64,000 bases of DNA, taken from contig HE613569.1 of assembly GCA_000283635.1 (NCBI GenBank), positions 1,079,501-1,143,500 of the forward strand, read 5' to 3'. The notes below the pieces were generated by a model. It saw only the letters and a list, made by a program, of their open reading frames with translations, was not told the DNA's origin and made no database searches. The translations under genes and the position numbers were made by a program. The DNA comes from Streptococcus macedonicus ACA-DC 198 (GTDB lineage: Bacteria; Bacillota; Bacilli; Lactobacillales; Streptococcaceae). Below are positions 42,195 through 54,332 of the stretch, one piece after another (within the stretch, counting starts at the first letter, position 1; the number at the start of each line of letters is the position of its first letter).

Positions 42195-42345
42195 CTACCC
42201 TATCAATGTCCAGATAATCTGTGTTGCTCGGCTATTTCCATAAGCTAAAATAGCATTAACTGGCAAGGCTATCGGTATCCAAAAATAATTTACAAAGACA
42301 CCATTTGAAGCAAAAAGGGTGAAGCTATCACTACAAAAATATTAG
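42195..42345 (-). pseudogene. Possible membrane-protein remnant
   Basis: Open leftward frame of about 50 codons without start, ending at TAG 42195: SDSFTLFASNGVFVNYFW and VNAILAYGNSRATQIIWTLIG. Hydrophobic character only; family not recognised. It lies between the IS256 remnant and the left att site. Confidence 0.3.
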
Positions 42346-42431
42346 ATACATTGTGTTTCATACTTGACTGTAAAGTCGAAGAGGTTATAGAATACCGAAA
42401 CGAATAACCGCCCCTTTTCTTAAGATACAAG

Positions 42432-42461
42432 AAACCCGCTAATTCTAAGACCAGCGGGTTT
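42432..42461. terminator. Probable original rplL terminator
   Basis: AAACCCGCT (42432-42440) and AGCGGGTTT (42453-42461) form a GC-rich stem. It lies 36 bases beyond the outermost copy of the rplL-end att sequence, the position expected for the terminator of rplJL before the islands were inserted (inference). Confidence 0.6.
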
Positions 42462-42496
42462 ATCAGTTTTATTAGGCTACTTGAGTAGTTACCCTA

Positions 42497-42511
42497 TTAT
42501 TTAAGAGTAAC
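42497..42511. repeat. att site, left end of island B
   Basis: TTATTTAAGAGTAAC, identical to the last 15 bases of rplL (62012-62026). The 18-base context CTATTATTTAAGAGTAAC is also shared with the rplL copy. Confidence 0.88.
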
Positions 42512-42550
42512 AATAACACACGTTACTCTGTTGGCGGTATAATTGGCTTT

Positions 42551-43756
42551 TTAGCCGTTACTCAGAGTTTGGCAGGAATTTTGGCATAAAATGGAATCCA
42601 GTCCTGCACTAATTACATTTTGGGTGATTTCTTCTGATACTGTTTTATCTAATGCATTAAACCAGTGACTATATGTATTTAAGGTTGTAGACTTATCAGC
42701 ATGTCCCATTCGTCTTGCCACATATAAAATATCTTTCCGCAAAACATTTATGAGATAGGAAGCATGACTGTGCCGCAATCCTTTTCCTGTTATCACTGGT
42801 ACTCCAACTTCTTTAGCTTTTCTCTTAATGATTCGACAGATCGTTGATTTACAAAACGGTTCACCAAATCGTGAAATAATGAAATCTGTATCTTGATTGG
42901 CAACTTGATTTTTTCGCCAATTTTCCAATACTGATATTGTCACATCATCCAGTTCAATGAGGCGTTCTCCAGCAGGTGTTTTGGTTTGGTCTTTACGATA
43001 CCAATTTCCATTTTCATCCTTCTCTAAGGTTGTATGAACTTTCAAGAATTTATGTTCAAAATCGACATCTTCCCACCATAACGATAAACCTTCACTTACA
43101 CGAACACCTGTCATATAATATAACCAAATAGTTGTGAATCTTTGTAAATCTTCGTAATCTTGTAAATCAAATGATTTAATAAAGTTCTGAAACTCAATAT
43201 AAGTCCAAAATGGAGTATCAGGGTGCTTGCCTCTAGGGTTATCTAACGCCTTGCATGGCATAGATGAAATATATCCTAATCTCTCAGCATATCCCATACA
43301 AGCCTTAAATCGTGACCATAAATTCTTTGCATAATTTTCAGAATAATGCTCAATGATGTGCAATCTAAAAGATTCACAATCTCTAGCTGTTATGCCTTTT
43401 AAAGGTTTAGAGCCAAAATACTGAATAAATAACTTATGATGTGGCAAAGCAGTTTTATAAGTTACAGCTTGTACCTTTTGCTTATAAGCTCTTAGATAAA
43501 TGGTATTCATATAACTTTCAAATGTTATATTATAATTTTCAATACTAAGGTTATTAATAAACTCATACCTAATTCGAACCAGTTCATCATACGCTTCTTT
43601 CATTGTAGTAAATGGCTTACCATACTGATTCTTTCTAGCTTTCTTTTGAACTCGTTTACCTGTTACTGGATCAACACCAAGATCAGCCTGATAAAATATC
43701 TTGCCATTCTTATCACAATAAACACCTTTATACTTTTTTTGATTTTTTGTAGCCAT
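42551..43756 (-). CDS. int: Tyrosine recombinase (integrase) of island B
   Basis: 401 residues. AP2-like arm-binding start (KYKGVYCDKNGKIFYQADLG), SAM-like core-binding domain (ITFESYMNTIYLRAYKQKVQ), catalytic domain with TGVRVSEGLSLW (Arg I), GLRHSHASYL (His-x-x-Arg), MGHADKSTTLNTYSH (His and Tyr). All catalytic residues present. It is of the Tn916-like group used by elements at rplL. Its coding end holds two copies of the TTGGCA repeat described below. Three bases follow the DUF3173 gene. Confidence 0.93.
   Translation of the reverse strand: MATKNQKKYKGVYCDKNGKIFYQADLGVDPVTGKRVQKKARKNQYGKPFTTMKEAYDELVRIRYEFINNLSIENYNITFESYMNTIYLRAYKQKVQAVTYKTALPHHKLFIQYFGSKPLKGITARDCESFRLHIIEHYSENYAKNLWSRFKACMGYAERLGYISSMPCKALDNPRGKHPDTPFWTYIEFQNFIKSFDLQDYEDLQRFTTIWLYYMTGVRVSEGLSLWWEDVDFEHKFLKVHTTLEKDENGNWYRKDQTKTPAGERLIELDDVTISVLENWRKNQVANQDTDFIISRFGEPFCKSTICRIIKRKAKEVGVPVITGKGLRHSHASYLINVLRKDILYVARRMGHADKSTTLNTYSHWFNALDKTVSEEITQNVISAGLDSILCQNSCQTLSNG
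42569..42589. repeat. Island B left arm-type repeats
   Basis: TTGGCAGGA at 42569-42577 and TTGGCATAA at 42581-42589, 12 bases apart. The matching pair is at 56021 and 56033, near the right end of the same island. Confidence 0.6.
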
Positions 43757-43758
43757 CT

Positions 43759-44007
43759 TTAATTCTCACTTTCTAAATTGTCTTCAGAGAGTGAAATTCC
43801 GATTAACTCTTCTACTATATCTTTAGGAGCAATACCAAGTCTTCTATTGTCAAAGGGCGATTTACTTAATTGTACCGCATTATGGTCAACTTTGCGAGCT
43901 TCTTCAAACTTTTTTACTGCTATTCTTTTTGCTTCTCTAATGATGTTTCTTGCCGTATGTTCAGGAAAACCAATATTCATCAAGTTTTTATATGTTACTG
44001 TTTTCAT
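43759..44007 (-). CDS. DUF3173 protein, probable excision partner of the integrase
   Basis: 82 residues: MKTVTYKNLMNIGFPEHTARNIIREAKRIAVKKFEEARK and the SPFDNRRLGIAPKDIVEELIG tail. DUF3173 proteins almost always stand directly upstream of this type of integrase. A helix-turn-helix-like start suggests DNA binding, so a directionality (excisionase) role is likely but not proven. Confidence 0.85.
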   Translation of the reverse strand: MKTVTYKNLMNIGFPEHTARNIIREAKRIAVKKFEEARKVDHNAVQLSKSPFDNRRLGIAPKDIVEELIGISLSEDNLESEN

Positions 44008-44037
44008 ACCTCCACTCCTGTCAAAAAAATTATTTCC

Positions 44038-44142
44038 TCAGTAGGTATGATTGGTTAAATCACTCATGGGCGTCTCACCCGCTGTCCTTTTACGATGGCA
44101 GCCTGAACGTTCAGAAGTATCATTGTCCTTATTTGTGGTCAT
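44038..44142 (-). CDS. Possible 34-residue peptide upstream of DUF3173
   Basis: MTTNKDNDTSERSGCHRK and on to MSDLTNHTY, very hydrophilic, ATG with GAGTGG in front and stop 31 bases before DUF3173. A palindrome TGAACGTTCA is inside. No family recognised; could be non-coding leader. Confidence 0.25.
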   Translation of the reverse strand: MTTNKDNDTSERSGCHRKRTAGETPMSDLTNHTY

Positions 44143-44276
44143 GGCAGATAGAGAACCACTCTATTTTATAGCCGACAATTATCGCTCCTATCACGGCGTA
44201 TCTCACTAAATTGCTCGACAAATAAGAAAGTCCCACCTCGGTTTATTCAATTGTCAATGAACAAATCAAGGAGAGA

Positions 44277-44501
44277 CTATTTAATATTATTTTTGATTCG
44301 GTGAGGGAAATCAGTTTGTCCCAATAAATAATCAGTACTAACGCCATAGAAATTTGAAAGACTAATTAGAACTTCCGCTGATAACTTTCGCTCACCTCTT
44401 TCCAATTTTGCATATGCAGAATTAGTAAGAGACAGAAGTTTCGCAATATCAGATTGCGTTAAATCTCTATCTTCCCTCAGATTCCTTATCCGCTGGTACA
44501 T
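44277..44501 (-). CDS. XRE/Cro-like small regulator
   Basis: 74 residues: HTH_3 domain MYQRIRNLREDRDLTQSDIAKLLSLTNSAYAKLERGERKLSAEVLISLSNFYGVSTDYLLG. Typical control protein of integrative elements. It lies alone between the integrase module and the lac genes and might regulate DUF3173-int; inference. Confidence 0.85.
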   Translation of the reverse strand: MYQRIRNLREDRDLTQSDIAKLLSLTNSAYAKLERGERKLSAEVLISLSNFYGVSTDYLLGQTDFPHRIKNNIK

Positions 44502-44748
44502 CTAGCTTTCTCCTAAGAAAAGTATATGTCACTTTCAGAAAAAAGCTGGGAAATTATCATAATATGACAGTAATTATTGTTTAGTTAAAACCAACAATTA
44601 TTTTTGTAAATATTTCAATACTATTTTGAATATATTCTAGATTGACTACTACCTCAAACCACCTGACATTAGATTATACAAATTTTATATTGGATTTTTG
44701 TAAATTTCTAAAGTCCCTATTTCTAGATTCCGTTCAGCTAACTTTAAT

Positions 44749-45645
44749 TTACAAAATAGTAATATCAAATGATTTAATACTAGTTTGACCTGGTTCTACA
44801 AATGTAACCCCCTGCTTCTCTTCCAATATATCTGATTCCTCTAATGATGTTGATAATCCACTCCATGGCTCTAAGGCTATAAATGGACTTTGATTAGTGG
44901 TGGACCAAATAATTAAATGTGGAAAATCTTTAAAATCCACCTTAATTCCCTTATTACTTTTTTTAGACTTCAAACTGACACTACGTGACTTTAGTTGATC
45001 TAGGGTAATAGCATCGTGTGAAAACAAAGAATAATCCAAATCTAATTTATTTTGATTTTCAAGAAAAGGGGTTCTATCTTGTAAATCAAGTAATCCAGTA
45101 TTTGGAAAACTCTTTGGAATGCTACATGTTTCATATTCAGAAAATTCTAAATAATAATCTTCGTATTTCTCGTTATCTTCTAAAGGGCAATTAAATCCTG
45201 GGTGACCTCCAATAAAGTAAGGAATTGAACGTTCAATTTCACTGCTTATCACCTGATATTCCGTTGTTATCGTTGAACCATGTAATTTATATATAATATT
45301 CAACACAAAATGATAAGGATATTCTTTAAGTGTTTTTTCATTAGCCTTAAAACTAAAGGACACTGTGCTGTCATCTATCTTACAATAATCAAAATTTTCC
45401 TTTCTAACTAATCCATGTCGTGGAATAATTCCAGTAAAATGAGGTTTTTCTGCTGGTCCATATATTGCCCAATCATTCCTCAAACTTCCACAAATCGGAA
45501 ATAAAACTGGCGCTTGTCCACTCCAATATTCTGGATTACCTTGCCAAAGGTATTCAACTCCATCTTTATCTTTAATAGAAGATAAAGCACCACCAAACTC
45601 CGAAAACTGTACCGTTAACTGTTCATTTTTTAATTCAATAACCAT
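44749..45645 (-). CDS. lacX: LacX-like aldose 1-epimerase family protein
   Basis: 298 residues from MVIELKNEQLTVQFSEFGGALSSIKDKDGVEYLW. Galactose-mutarotase-like fold with FIGGHPGFNCPL (catalytic His) and a late Glu in FIALEPWSGLSTS. LacX-type proteins follow lacG in lactococcal and streptococcal lac clusters. The ATG at 45645 follows GGAG. A strong terminator before it suggests weaker, readthrough or separate expression. Confidence 0.83.
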   Translation of the reverse strand: MVIELKNEQLTVQFSEFGGALSSIKDKDGVEYLWQGNPEYWSGQAPVLFPICGSLRNDWAIYGPAEKPHFTGIIPRHGLVRKENFDYCKIDDSTVSFSFKANEKTLKEYPYHFVLNIIYKLHGSTITTEYQVISSEIERSIPYFIGGHPGFNCPLEDNEKYEDYYLEFSEYETCSIPKSFPNTGLLDLQDRTPFLENQNKLDLDYSLFSHDAITLDQLKSRSVSLKSKKSNKGIKVDFKDFPHLIIWSTTNQSPFIALEPWSGLSTSLEESDILEEKQGVTFVEPGQTSIKSFDITIL

Positions 45646-45669
45646 ATTTTTCACTCCGTTAAACAAAAC

Positions 45670-45698
45670 AAGAGCGTCAGTATTAAACCCACGCTCTT
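45670..45698 (-). terminator. lac operon terminator
   Basis: AAGAGCGT (45670-45677) pairs with ACGCTCTT (45691-45698); leftward strand continues with GTTTTGTTT. Located between lacG and lacX. Confidence 0.78.
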
Positions 45699-45732
45699 AT
45701 CTTGCGTTAGAAATTTTTAAGAAGAATACTAT

Positions 45733-47238
<1,506 letters not shown>

Positions 47239-47241
47239 TTA

Positions 47242-48942
47242 TTATTGAAATTGTTCTTGAACGAATGCAAGAGCGCCTTTACCATCACGAGTCAACTTGA
47301 TGTATTGAGCTCCTTCAGTCTTAGCCAATTTGATTCCAAGTTTATCTGTTTCAGCCTTCATATCTTCATAGTTTGAAGCTACTTGAGGAGCAAGAATAAC
47401 AAGGTCAAATTCTGGCAACATTTCACGGTGAGCACCGTAACTACCAGCAGCAGCCTTCACAGGAACATTGTATTCTGCAGCAGCTTTATTCAAAGCGTTG
47501 GCAAGAAGTCCACTAGTTCCACCACCGGCACAAAGAACCAATACGTTAGTTTCTTTTGTGATATTGTTTTGAACTGGTTCACCTTCAACACCAGCTTTTT
47601 CAAGAATAGCATCTGCTTTTGCAGTGTTAAAGTTTGCAGCAACTTTTTCTTTCAAGCTATCGTTTGATTTACCAGAACGTTCTTCTTCAAGAATTTGTTC
47701 ATCATAAACCTTCACGAATGGGTAGTAAATGATCACGTCAACTACTACTAATAGCGCAGCAAGGATGAAGGAAAGAACTTGGAAGTTTGTACCAAGGACA
47801 ATTCCGAGAGGAGCAGGTGTTACCCATGGAAGGTTAGCGGAGAATGAGTTCATTCCCAAGGTATCAACAAAGAATTTGAAGATCCAGACGTTTGCGATTG
47901 GAGCAAAGATAAATGGAATGAAGAAGGTTGGGTTCAATACAATTGGAGCCCCGAAGAGAATTGGTTCATTGACCCCAAAGAATGTTGGAACAACTGAGGC
48001 ACGTCCGATGGCACGGTTACGTTCTGATTTACAAACCCACATGAACAAGAATGGAACAATCAATGTAGCTCCTGTTCCACCCATGGTAACAATAAACATT
48101 TGAGTACCAGAAGTGATAACTTTATCTGCATGTTGTCCAGCTTGGATAAGATGCAAGTTGGTATCGATATTGGCATAAGTGATAGCAGCGATTGCTGGTT
48201 CGACAATTGAAGGACCGTGGATACCAACAAACCAGAAGAAGGCATAAGCACCAAAGATAAATGTAATTCCAAGGTAACCATCTGCAGCTGAGAAGAGAGG
48301 AGCAAGAAGGGTACCGATTGATTCTGCAACGGTTACACCAAGAGTTCCCTTAACAATGAGTTCAAGTCCATAAAGGAGAATAACCGATACAGTGAATGGA
48401 ATCAAGTCTTTAAATACTTGAGAGATATTTGGTGGAACCTCTTCAGGCATACGAATAGTAACATTATTTTTCACACAGACCTTGTAAACATTAACTGTCA
48501 CAAAGGCTGCAATAAATGCTGTCAAAAGACCTTTTGTTCCCATGAAGGCTGTCAAGAAGCCTCCTTCTTTTGCAGGCTCAGCTGCCATCAAAAGGAACCC
48601 TACCATAGATGCTAGCATCGTAGATAAGAAGTTAATCTGATTGGTCGCAGGTAGGTCACGGTTCATTGAGTCCGTCAAAGCTTTAGCGGTAGTACCACCA
48701 ACAAAGAATGCTAGGATACCCATCGAATAGCTATAAGGAGTCATCAAGAAGGTCTCAATGTCTTTTGACCAGTGGAATCCCCAAGCATTTGGGACATAGG
48801 CAATAAGGATAAAGATAGATGAGAAAAGGATGACTGGCATACCAGCGATAAATCCATCACGAATAGCACGAAGATAGATGTTTCGAGAGATTTTTTCAAA
48901 GAACGGTTTCCCTTTCTCAATAAGTTCAATGAGTTTATGCAT
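47242..48942 (-). CDS. lacE: Lactose PTS EIICB
   Basis: 566 residues. EIIC (about 1-440, [16 protein letters not shown] motif) transports lactose; EIIB at the C-terminus has the phosphorylated Cys in [19 protein letters not shown]. Produces lactose-6-phosphate. The start overlaps the lacF stop by one base. Confidence 0.95.
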   Translation of the reverse strand: MHKLIELIEKGKPFFEKISRNIYLRAIRDGFIAGMPVILFSSIFILIAYVPNAWGFHWSKDIETFLMTPYSYSMGILAFFVGGTTAKALTDSMNRDLPATNQINFLSTMLASMVGFLLMAAEPAKEGGFLTAFMGTKGLLTAFIAAFVTVNVYKVCVKNNVTIRMPEEVPPNISQVFKDLIPFTVSVILLYGLELIVKGTLGVTVAESIGTLLAPLFSAADGYLGITFIFGAYAFFWFVGIHGPSIVEPAIAAITYANIDTNLHLIQAGQHADKVITSGTQMFIVTMGGTGATLIVPFLFMWVCKSERNRAIGRASVVPTFFGVNEPILFGAPIVLNPTFFIPFIFAPIANVWIFKFFVDTLGMNSFSANLPWVTPAPLGIVLGTNFQVLSFILAALLVVVDVIIYYPFVKVYDEQILEEERSGKSNDSLKEKVAANFNTAKADAILEKAGVEGEPVQNNITKETNVLVLCAGGGTSGLLANALNKAAAEYNVPVKAAAGSYGAHREMLPEFDLVILAPQVASNYEDMKAETDKLGIKLAKTEGAQYIKLTRDGKGALAFVQEQFQ

Positions 48943-49259
48943 TATTTTGCTCCCCTTTTATAAAGTTCGATGAGGTGAGGAATCACATCTTTTAATAAGA
49001 TAGCAGTCATTAAGTGGTCCTGACCATGCATCATGGTAACGCTGTATGGAAGTTCCTCCCCAGAAGCTTCTCGAGCCAACATAGCTGTCTGAGAATTGTG
49101 AGCCTCTGCAATACAGCTTCCTGCTTCTACTACAAGACTATCTGCCTTAGCAAAATCACCATTTTCAGCCGCTTTAAGCGCTTCTAAAAGTTTAGAGCGA
49201 GCATCTCCAGCATAAGCAACAATTTCAAACCCTAAGAGAGTCATCTCTTCTCTGTTCAT
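48942..49259 (-). CDS. lacF: Lactose PTS EIIA
   Basis: 105 residues, trimeric helical EIIA-Lac; active His in [17 protein letters not shown] near residue 80. Relays phosphate from HPr to LacE. Confidence 0.95.
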   Translation of the reverse strand: MNREEMTLLGFEIVAYAGDARSKLLEALKAAENGDFAKADSLVVEAGSCIAEAHNSQTAMLAREASGEELPYSVTMMHGQDHLMTAILLKDVIPHLIELYKRGAK

Positions 49260-49286
49260 AACAATATCCTCCGTTTTATGTTTTTA

Positions 49287-50267
49287 CTATACTTTATCAG
49301 TCCATGGACTAGCTGTTTTAACAAGAACTTTGTTAAGTTCATCAATATTTTCGAATCCAGTAGTACGCAACCATTCACGTGCTGCTTTTTCACCTTCTTT
49401 GATGTAAGGTTCTACAGATCCTGCCCAAGTAGCACGTCCACAAAGCACACCATTAAACTTGGCACCTGAGTCGTGAGCAAACTGCAATGTTTCTTGGAAC
49501 AATTTAGCAGATACACCTGCACTTAGGTAGATGTATGGAAGGTTAGTCGCTTCTTCTTGTGCTTTAAAGAAGTCAGCAGCTTCAGCTTTACTGTAAACCA
49601 CTTCACCATCAGCAAAACCTTCGACATATTTAACGTTAACTGGTACTTCTACTTTAAGAACATCAATGTTAAAGCGTGGATCAGAGAAAACTTTCATCGC
49701 TTCAATGACTTTGCGAGGTTTCACTTTTGCATATTCGACAGAACCTGCATCTGAGATTTCTTCATCATAAGCAAGGATTTCCAAGAAGAAAGGAATATCT
49801 TCACCGACACATTCAGAACCAACACGTTCAATATAAGCTTGTTTTTGTTGGTTAAGTTCATCTGAGCTGTCTACATCATAGTAAAGTAAGAACTTAACGG
49901 CATCAGCGCCTTGCTCTTTGATACGTTTTGCAGACCAAACATCCAAGCAGTCAGGCAAACGTTTTGTACTTGATGTATCATAACCTGTTTTTTCATAGGC
50001 AAGAAGAAGACCTGCTTCTTTATCCAATGCTTTTGTTGCTGGAAGTCCATATTCAGGGTCAAGCAACATTGAAGAAGCGTATTTTGTAAGTTCATCAGCA
50101 ACCAAAACCTTTAGTTCTTCCATTTGAGCTACAGTTGGTTCTGTATCTTGATACTGTGCCATCAAACGTTTCAAAGCACCACGTTGGTCAAATGCCAAAG
50201 CTGAGATAACACCGTTTTTATCTGAAATTTTTTCCAAAGATTTGCGTTTCTGTTCTGTAAGTACCAT
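49287..50267 (-). CDS. lacD: Tagatose 1,6-bisphosphate aldolase
   Basis: 326 residues, LacD class I aldolase: [18 protein letters not shown] at the start and [11 protein letters not shown] with the Schiff-base Lys region. Splits tagatose bisphosphate to DHAP and glyceraldehyde 3-phosphate. Confidence 0.95.
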   Translation of the reverse strand: MVLTEQKRKSLEKISDKNGVISALAFDQRGALKRLMAQYQDTEPTVAQMEELKVLVADELTKYASSMLLDPEYGLPATKALDKEAGLLLAYEKTGYDTSSTKRLPDCLDVWSAKRIKEQGADAVKFLLYYDVDSSDELNQQKQAYIERVGSECVGEDIPFFLEILAYDEEISDAGSVEYAKVKPRKVIEAMKVFSDPRFNIDVLKVEVPVNVKYVEGFADGEVVYSKAEAADFFKAQEEATNLPYIYLSAGVSAKLFQETLQFAHDSGAKFNGVLCGRATWAGSVEPYIKEGEKAAREWLRTTGFENIDELNKVLVKTASPWTDKV

Positions 50268-50269
50268 TT

Positions 50270-51202
50270 TTATACCTCTGTTACTTCTATCTGATTAAAT
50301 AAACTATCGTAATTATTAAGATTGACATAGCCTGTTAGTGCTTCTTGAGCATTCAACATACCAAGTACATTCGCTTTTTTCAATAAGTCTTTATCATCCT
50401 CACCGTGAACTAAAGCTGACGTAATCCCTGCAACAGTTGAATCGCCAGACCCAACAGGATTGACCACTTCAATTTTGGGAATAGATACCTTATAAAAAAC
50501 ATCATGATGTTTTGCAAAGGCTCCTTTTGAACCAAGTGAGACAACCACCCATTCAATCCCATCAAAAAGAGAATTTTCAAGAACTGATTTCAAACTACCA
50601 ATATCATCTGTTACTTCAATGCCAACTAGCTGAGAAAGTTCCTCAGTATTTGGTTTAATAACTGTCGGTTTATTGTCTCCATCCAATACGCTCAATAGTG
50701 CGATTCCTGAGCAATCTAATACAACCGGAATATTATATTTATTACAAATTCCTATCATACAAGAATAAAAGTTTGTATTGAGACCTTTAGGAAGACTACC
50801 TGAGATGGCTACAATCTCTAAATCTGGAACCAACTTTTCAAAATAGCTTAAGAATCCTGTTGCTTCTTCTTCACTAATCGTTGGACCTTGTTCAAGAATC
50901 TCTGTTTGATGTCCATCATGCAAAATGGCAATACAGTTTCTCGTTTCTCCAGCAATCTTATAAAAGGAGTGTTTCACACTTGACTTATCTAGTTCACTCT
51001 CTATGAATTCTCCAATTTTACCGCCTAACAAACCACTTGCAATCACATCATCTCCCAGTTGGGAAAGAACTCGAGTAACATTCAAGCCCTTTCCACCAGG
51101 AGTTTTATGCGTTTTAGCAACACGGTTCACGGTATCTAATTTGAAGTGTTCAAGCGGATAAGAAATGTCAACTGACGGATTCATTGTTATTGTCAGAATC
51201 AT
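50270..51202 (-). CDS. lacC: Tagatose-6-phosphate kinase
   Basis: 310 residues, PfkB family: [13 protein letters not shown] substrate loop and [13 protein letters not shown] with the catalytic Asp. ATP-dependent phosphorylation of tagatose-6-phosphate. Two bases separate it from lacD. Confidence 0.95.
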   Translation of the reverse strand: MILTITMNPSVDISYPLEHFKLDTVNRVAKTHKTPGGKGLNVTRVLSQLGDDVIASGLLGGKIGEFIESELDKSSVKHSFYKIAGETRNCIAILHDGHQTEILEQGPTISEEEATGFLSYFEKLVPDLEIVAISGSLPKGLNTNFYSCMIGICNKYNIPVVLDCSGIALLSVLDGDNKPTVIKPNTEELSQLVGIEVTDDIGSLKSVLENSLFDGIEWVVVSLGSKGAFAKHHDVFYKVSIPKIEVVNPVGSGDSTVAGITSALVHGEDDKDLLKKANVLGMLNAQEALTGYVNLNNYDSLFNQIEVTEV

Positions 51203-51213
51203 AACCTTACCCC

Positions 51214-51729
51214 TTAGTCGTGATATTCACCACGATCCCATTTTTCTAGGAATTCATCAAAGAAGTGTGGATCCGCGTGTCCTTGATTGTGCGTTTCAAC
51301 ATGTTGAATTTTTTCAATCAATTTTTTATTTTCTTCTGTTGGTTTATATTCTGCATGGATAAATGCTTCAATAATATCTGTCATCAATAAACCACCAGTG
51401 ATTTTACCACCAAAACCAATTACATTGGCATTCAATTCTTCTTTGGCGTAGATAGCTGATGTCATATCACGAACAAGAGCAGAGCGAATACCAGGAACTT
51501 TATTAACAGCATTGTTAATTCCAACACCAGTCCCACAAATACATACACCAAGGTCTGCCTCACCACTCGCAACTGCCTCACCAACTTTTTTACCAAAAAT
51601 TGGGTAGTGTGTGCGAATGTGATCGTAAGTTCCGCAGTCAATTACCTCATAACCTTGTGTTTTCAAATAATCTACGACAGCAATTTTATCGTCTGTTACA
51701 ATATGGTCACAGCCTACAGCAATTTTCAT
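51214..51729 (-). CDS. lacB: Galactose-6-phosphate isomerase subunit LacB
   Basis: 171 residues, RpiB/LacAB fold: [48 protein letters not shown] (active Cys). Forms the LacAB isomerase converting galactose-6-phosphate to tagatose-6-phosphate. Confidence 0.95.
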   Translation of the reverse strand: MKIAVGCDHIVTDDKIAVVDYLKTQGYEVIDCGTYDHIRTHYPIFGKKVGEAVASGEADLGVCICGTGVGINNAVNKVPGIRSALVRDMTSAIYAKEELNANVIGFGGKITGGLLMTDIIEAFIHAEYKPTEENKKLIEKIQHVETHNQGHADPHFFDEFLEKWDRGEYHD

Positions 51730-51762
51730 TTGTTTTCTCCTCTAAATCTAACTTTCGAATTC

Positions 51763-52188
51763 TTAACACATTTTATTCAACATATCAACACGGATTTGGT
51801 GGCGGCCTCCATCATAGTCTCCCTCAACAAATCCTTTAGCGATATTTTTAGCAACACCAGGACCAACAATTTCAGAACCAACTGTAATGATACGCGCATT
51901 ATTATGTGCACGTGTCATATAAGCGGAACGTTCGTCAGAAACTTCCGCAGCAATCATTCCTTTAATTTTTGTTGCAACCATAAAGGGACCAACACCATAA
52001 GCATCAATCACTATTCCTAAATTCTCTTCATTTGATGTTACTTCTTTAGCTACTGCTAAAGTTACATCAACGAAGTCTTGACCCTCTTTACTAACATCAA
52101 CAACTTCTTTACCAAGTTCAATCAAGTATGATTTAACTGTCTCTTTAAGTTCTGTACCTGCTTTATCAGCACCAATAATTACTGCCAT
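51763..52188 (-). CDS. lacA: Galactose-6-phosphate isomerase subunit LacA
   Basis: 141 residues, RpiB-related: [64 protein letters not shown]. It replaces the LacB Cys region with GPFMVATK, as expected for LacA. First gene of lacABCDFEG. Confidence 0.95.
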   Translation of the reverse strand: MAVIIGADKAGTELKETVKSYLIELGKEVVDVSKEGQDFVDVTLAVAKEVTSNEENLGIVIDAYGVGPFMVATKIKGMIAAEVSDERSAYMTRAHNNARIITVGSEIVGPGVAKNIAKGFVEGDYDGGRHQIRVDMLNKMC

Positions 52189-52261
52189 TTTCTTTCTCCT
52201 GTTACTTTAGAAAATAATTGAATGTAGCTACATCGACGATATTTTTTTGCAAAACTGTTTG

Positions 52262-52345
52262 AAATAACGCTTTCATTATTTCTACACCATTATAATATCA
52301 CCATTAAAAACAAAAGTCAACAACTTTATGTTTTTTTTTTTTTTT
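52262..52345 (-). promoter_or_regulatory. lac operon promoter, cre and A-tract
   Basis: -35 TTGACT (52315-52320), 17-bp spacer, -10 TATTAT (52292-52297). A cre-like ATGAAAGCGTTATTT lies just after the start (52262-52276), so CcpA would act as roadblock. On the transcribed orientation an A15 tract (52331-52345) sits immediately upstream of the -35, like an UP element. Confidence 0.7.
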
Positions 52346-52382
52346 ATTTTAAAACCGACAGTGTTTATTTTGTTTGTTTTGC

Positions 52383-52424
52383 AAAAAAAAAAAAAAAACA
52401 CCAACAAACTTAATATTTGTTGGT
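52383..52424 (-). terminator. Glucokinase terminator with T16 tail
   Basis: ACCAACAAA and TTTGTTGGT form a perfect 9-bp stem (52400-52424), followed leftward by G and 16 T. Confidence 0.85.
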
Positions 52425-52431
52425 ATAACTA

Positions 52432-53382
52432 TTATAAAACTAGGCTTGCAGCTCCAATCACTCCAGCATCATTCCCTAAAGTAGCCAAAGCCAGTTTAGT
52501 AGAATTTCTAACTGTTGGAAAAGCAAATTTATCAAACTCTTCTTTTACTTTATCTAAAAGAAATTCTCCTGCAGCAGAAACACCACCACCAATAACATTA
52601 TAATTGGGATTAAGTGCATTAGCCAATTGACTCAATGATTTACCTAAATAATTGGCAAATTGCCATACAATTTTTTGGCCAAGAGAATCGTTTTTCTTAG
52701 CGTAATCAAAAACATCCTTTGCAGTTACTTGATGTTCTAAAATTAACCTCCTTAATTCACTTGTTTCATCAAATTGACTAGCAAAGCTTTTTGCAATATT
52801 GACAATCCCTGTGGTGCTAGCAACGGTCTCCAAACACCCAATGTTTCCACAAGTACATGAAAATCCATCTTCATCAACAACCATATGACCAATCTCACCA
52901 GCACTTCCATTGACACCATGAAGTAATTGACCTTGAGCAATAATTCCTCCACCTACACCTGTTCCAAGTGTTACAAAAATAACATCAGGTGCGTTATCTC
53001 CGGCCCCCTTCCATCGTTCACCAAGTGCAGCAACATTAGCATCATTATCTATATAAAAAGGACGACCAAATGCTTCTTCAAATTGTTCTCTGATGTTTTG
53101 TTCTTTCGACCACCCTAAGTTATAAGCTCCTGTTACTGTTCCTTTCTCAAAATCAATCTTGCCAGGACTTCCCATGCCTATGCCCTTAATATCGCCTAAA
53201 GATAAGCTATTTTCTAATAGATATTCTTGAATGGACCTGATAATGTCAGATACAATATTTTTGCCATTATCACTTATATCTGTTGGGATTGACCATTGAT
53301 ATTCTATATTTCCTAAAACATCTAAAATGGCTAATTTTACTGATGTTCCACCTAAATCAACGCCTATTATTTTTTTCGTCAT
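52432..53382 (-). CDS. ROK-family glucokinase
   Basis: 316 residues. ATP motif IGVDLGGTSVKLAILD, active Asp in FYIDNDANVAALGE, zinc-binding CTCGNIGCLET. It phosphorylates glucose, which LacG releases inside the cell, so it completes the lactose pathway. Placed between lacR and lacA with its own promoter and terminator. A gene of this type in this position suggests it was assembled as part of the lac module. Confidence 0.9.
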   Translation of the reverse strand: MTKKIIGVDLGGTSVKLAILDVLGNIEYQWSIPTDISDNGKNIVSDIIRSIQEYLLENSLSLGDIKGIGMGSPGKIDFEKGTVTGAYNLGWSKEQNIREQFEEAFGRPFYIDNDANVAALGERWKGAGDNAPDVIFVTLGTGVGGGIIAQGQLLHGVNGSAGEIGHMVVDEDGFSCTCGNIGCLETVASTTGIVNIAKSFASQFDETSELRRLILEHQVTAKDVFDYAKKNDSLGQKIVWQFANYLGKSLSQLANALNPNYNVIGGGVSAAGEFLLDKVKEEFDKFAFPTVRNSTKLALATLGNDAGVIGAASLVL

Positions 53383-53429
53383 AACTTATTCCTCCTCTGT
53401 TACACTTTCAATGACGTTTACAAACATAT

Positions 53430-53520
53430 AATATAATCATTTTTTGTTATATTGTCAACTGTTTTTGTGTTTATTGTGTTCTATTTTGTTTGTTTTTATC
53501 TTTTTGTTATGATAAAATAC
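53430..53520 (-). promoter_or_regulatory. Glucokinase promoter and probable LacR operators
   Basis: -35 TTGACA (53453-53458), 17-bp spacer, -10 TATATT (53430-53435). Between this and the lacR start are several AAACA/TGTTT repeats (53461-53500), e.g. TGTTTATTGTG and TTTGTTTG, resembling DeoR-family LacR sites. Confidence 0.6.
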
Positions 53521-53562
53521 TAACAGATAGTTATTTTATAAGTACAGAAAGGAAATATAGTT

Positions 53563-54324
53563 ATGATAAAGAAAGAAAGGCACGAACGTATCTTAGATAT
53601 GTTAAATATTGACGGTGTTATTACTGTCAAAGATATGATGAAAGAGCTAAATATCTCTGATATGACTGCAAGAAGAGATTTAGATGAACTTGCTGAAGCA
53701 GGATTCCTGACTCGTATACATGGAGGAGCACAACGACTCTATAAAGATGAAGAACCGCACGAAAAAACTCATATTGAAAAAAAGGTACTTCAAACTAAAG
53801 AGAAGAAACTTATTGCACAAAAAGCCAATTCAATCATTAAAGATGGTGAAACCATTTTTATTGGTCCTGGAACAACTCTAGAACATCTAGCAGTTGAGTT
53901 AAAGACTCGTAATATTCGTGTAATTACAAATAGTCTTCCTGTTTTCCTTATATTGAATAAGAGTAAAACTGTTGACTTATTATTGATTGGCGGAGAGTAC
54001 AGAGAAATTACAGGTGCTTTCGTTGGTTCAATGGCTACAACCAACTTAAAAACCTTACGTTTTTCTAAAGCATTTGTAAGTGCTAACGCCGTATCAGATA
54101 ACACTATCGCAACATACAGTGATGTTGAAGGAGAAATTCAACAATTAGCACTAGACAATTCTGTTGAAAAAATCTTATTGGTTGATAGTACCAAATTCAA
54201 TCGTTATGATTTCTTTAATTTCTATACTCTAGAACAAATTGATACCATTATCACCGATAATCAAATATCCCAAGACCAATTAAATGAATTTGGCCAACTA
54301 ACAACTATTATTCAAGCTAATTAA
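53563..54324 (+). CDS. lacR: DeoR-family lactose repressor
   Basis: 253 residues. HTH_DeoR (RHERILDMLNIDGVITVKDMMKELNISDMTARRDLDELAEAGFLTRIHGGAQ) and DeoRC sensor domain (TIFIGPGTTLEHLA, LLIGGEYREITGAFVGSMA). Tagatose-6-phosphate is the known inducer of LacR. The start follows AAAGGAAA. Divergent from glucokinase-lac. Confidence 0.92.
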   Translation: MIKKERHERILDMLNIDGVITVKDMMKELNISDMTARRDLDELAEAGFLTRIHGGAQRLYKDEEPHEKTHIEKKVLQTKEKKLIAQKANSIIKDGETIFIGPGTTLEHLAVELKTRNIRVITNSLPVFLILNKSKTVDLLLIGGEYREITGAFVGSMATTNLKTLRFSKAFVSANAVSDNTIATYSDVEGEIQQLALDNSVEKILLVDSTKFNRYDFFNFYTLEQIDTIITDNQISQDQLNEFGQLTTIIQAN

Positions 54325-54332
54325 ACTAACTT

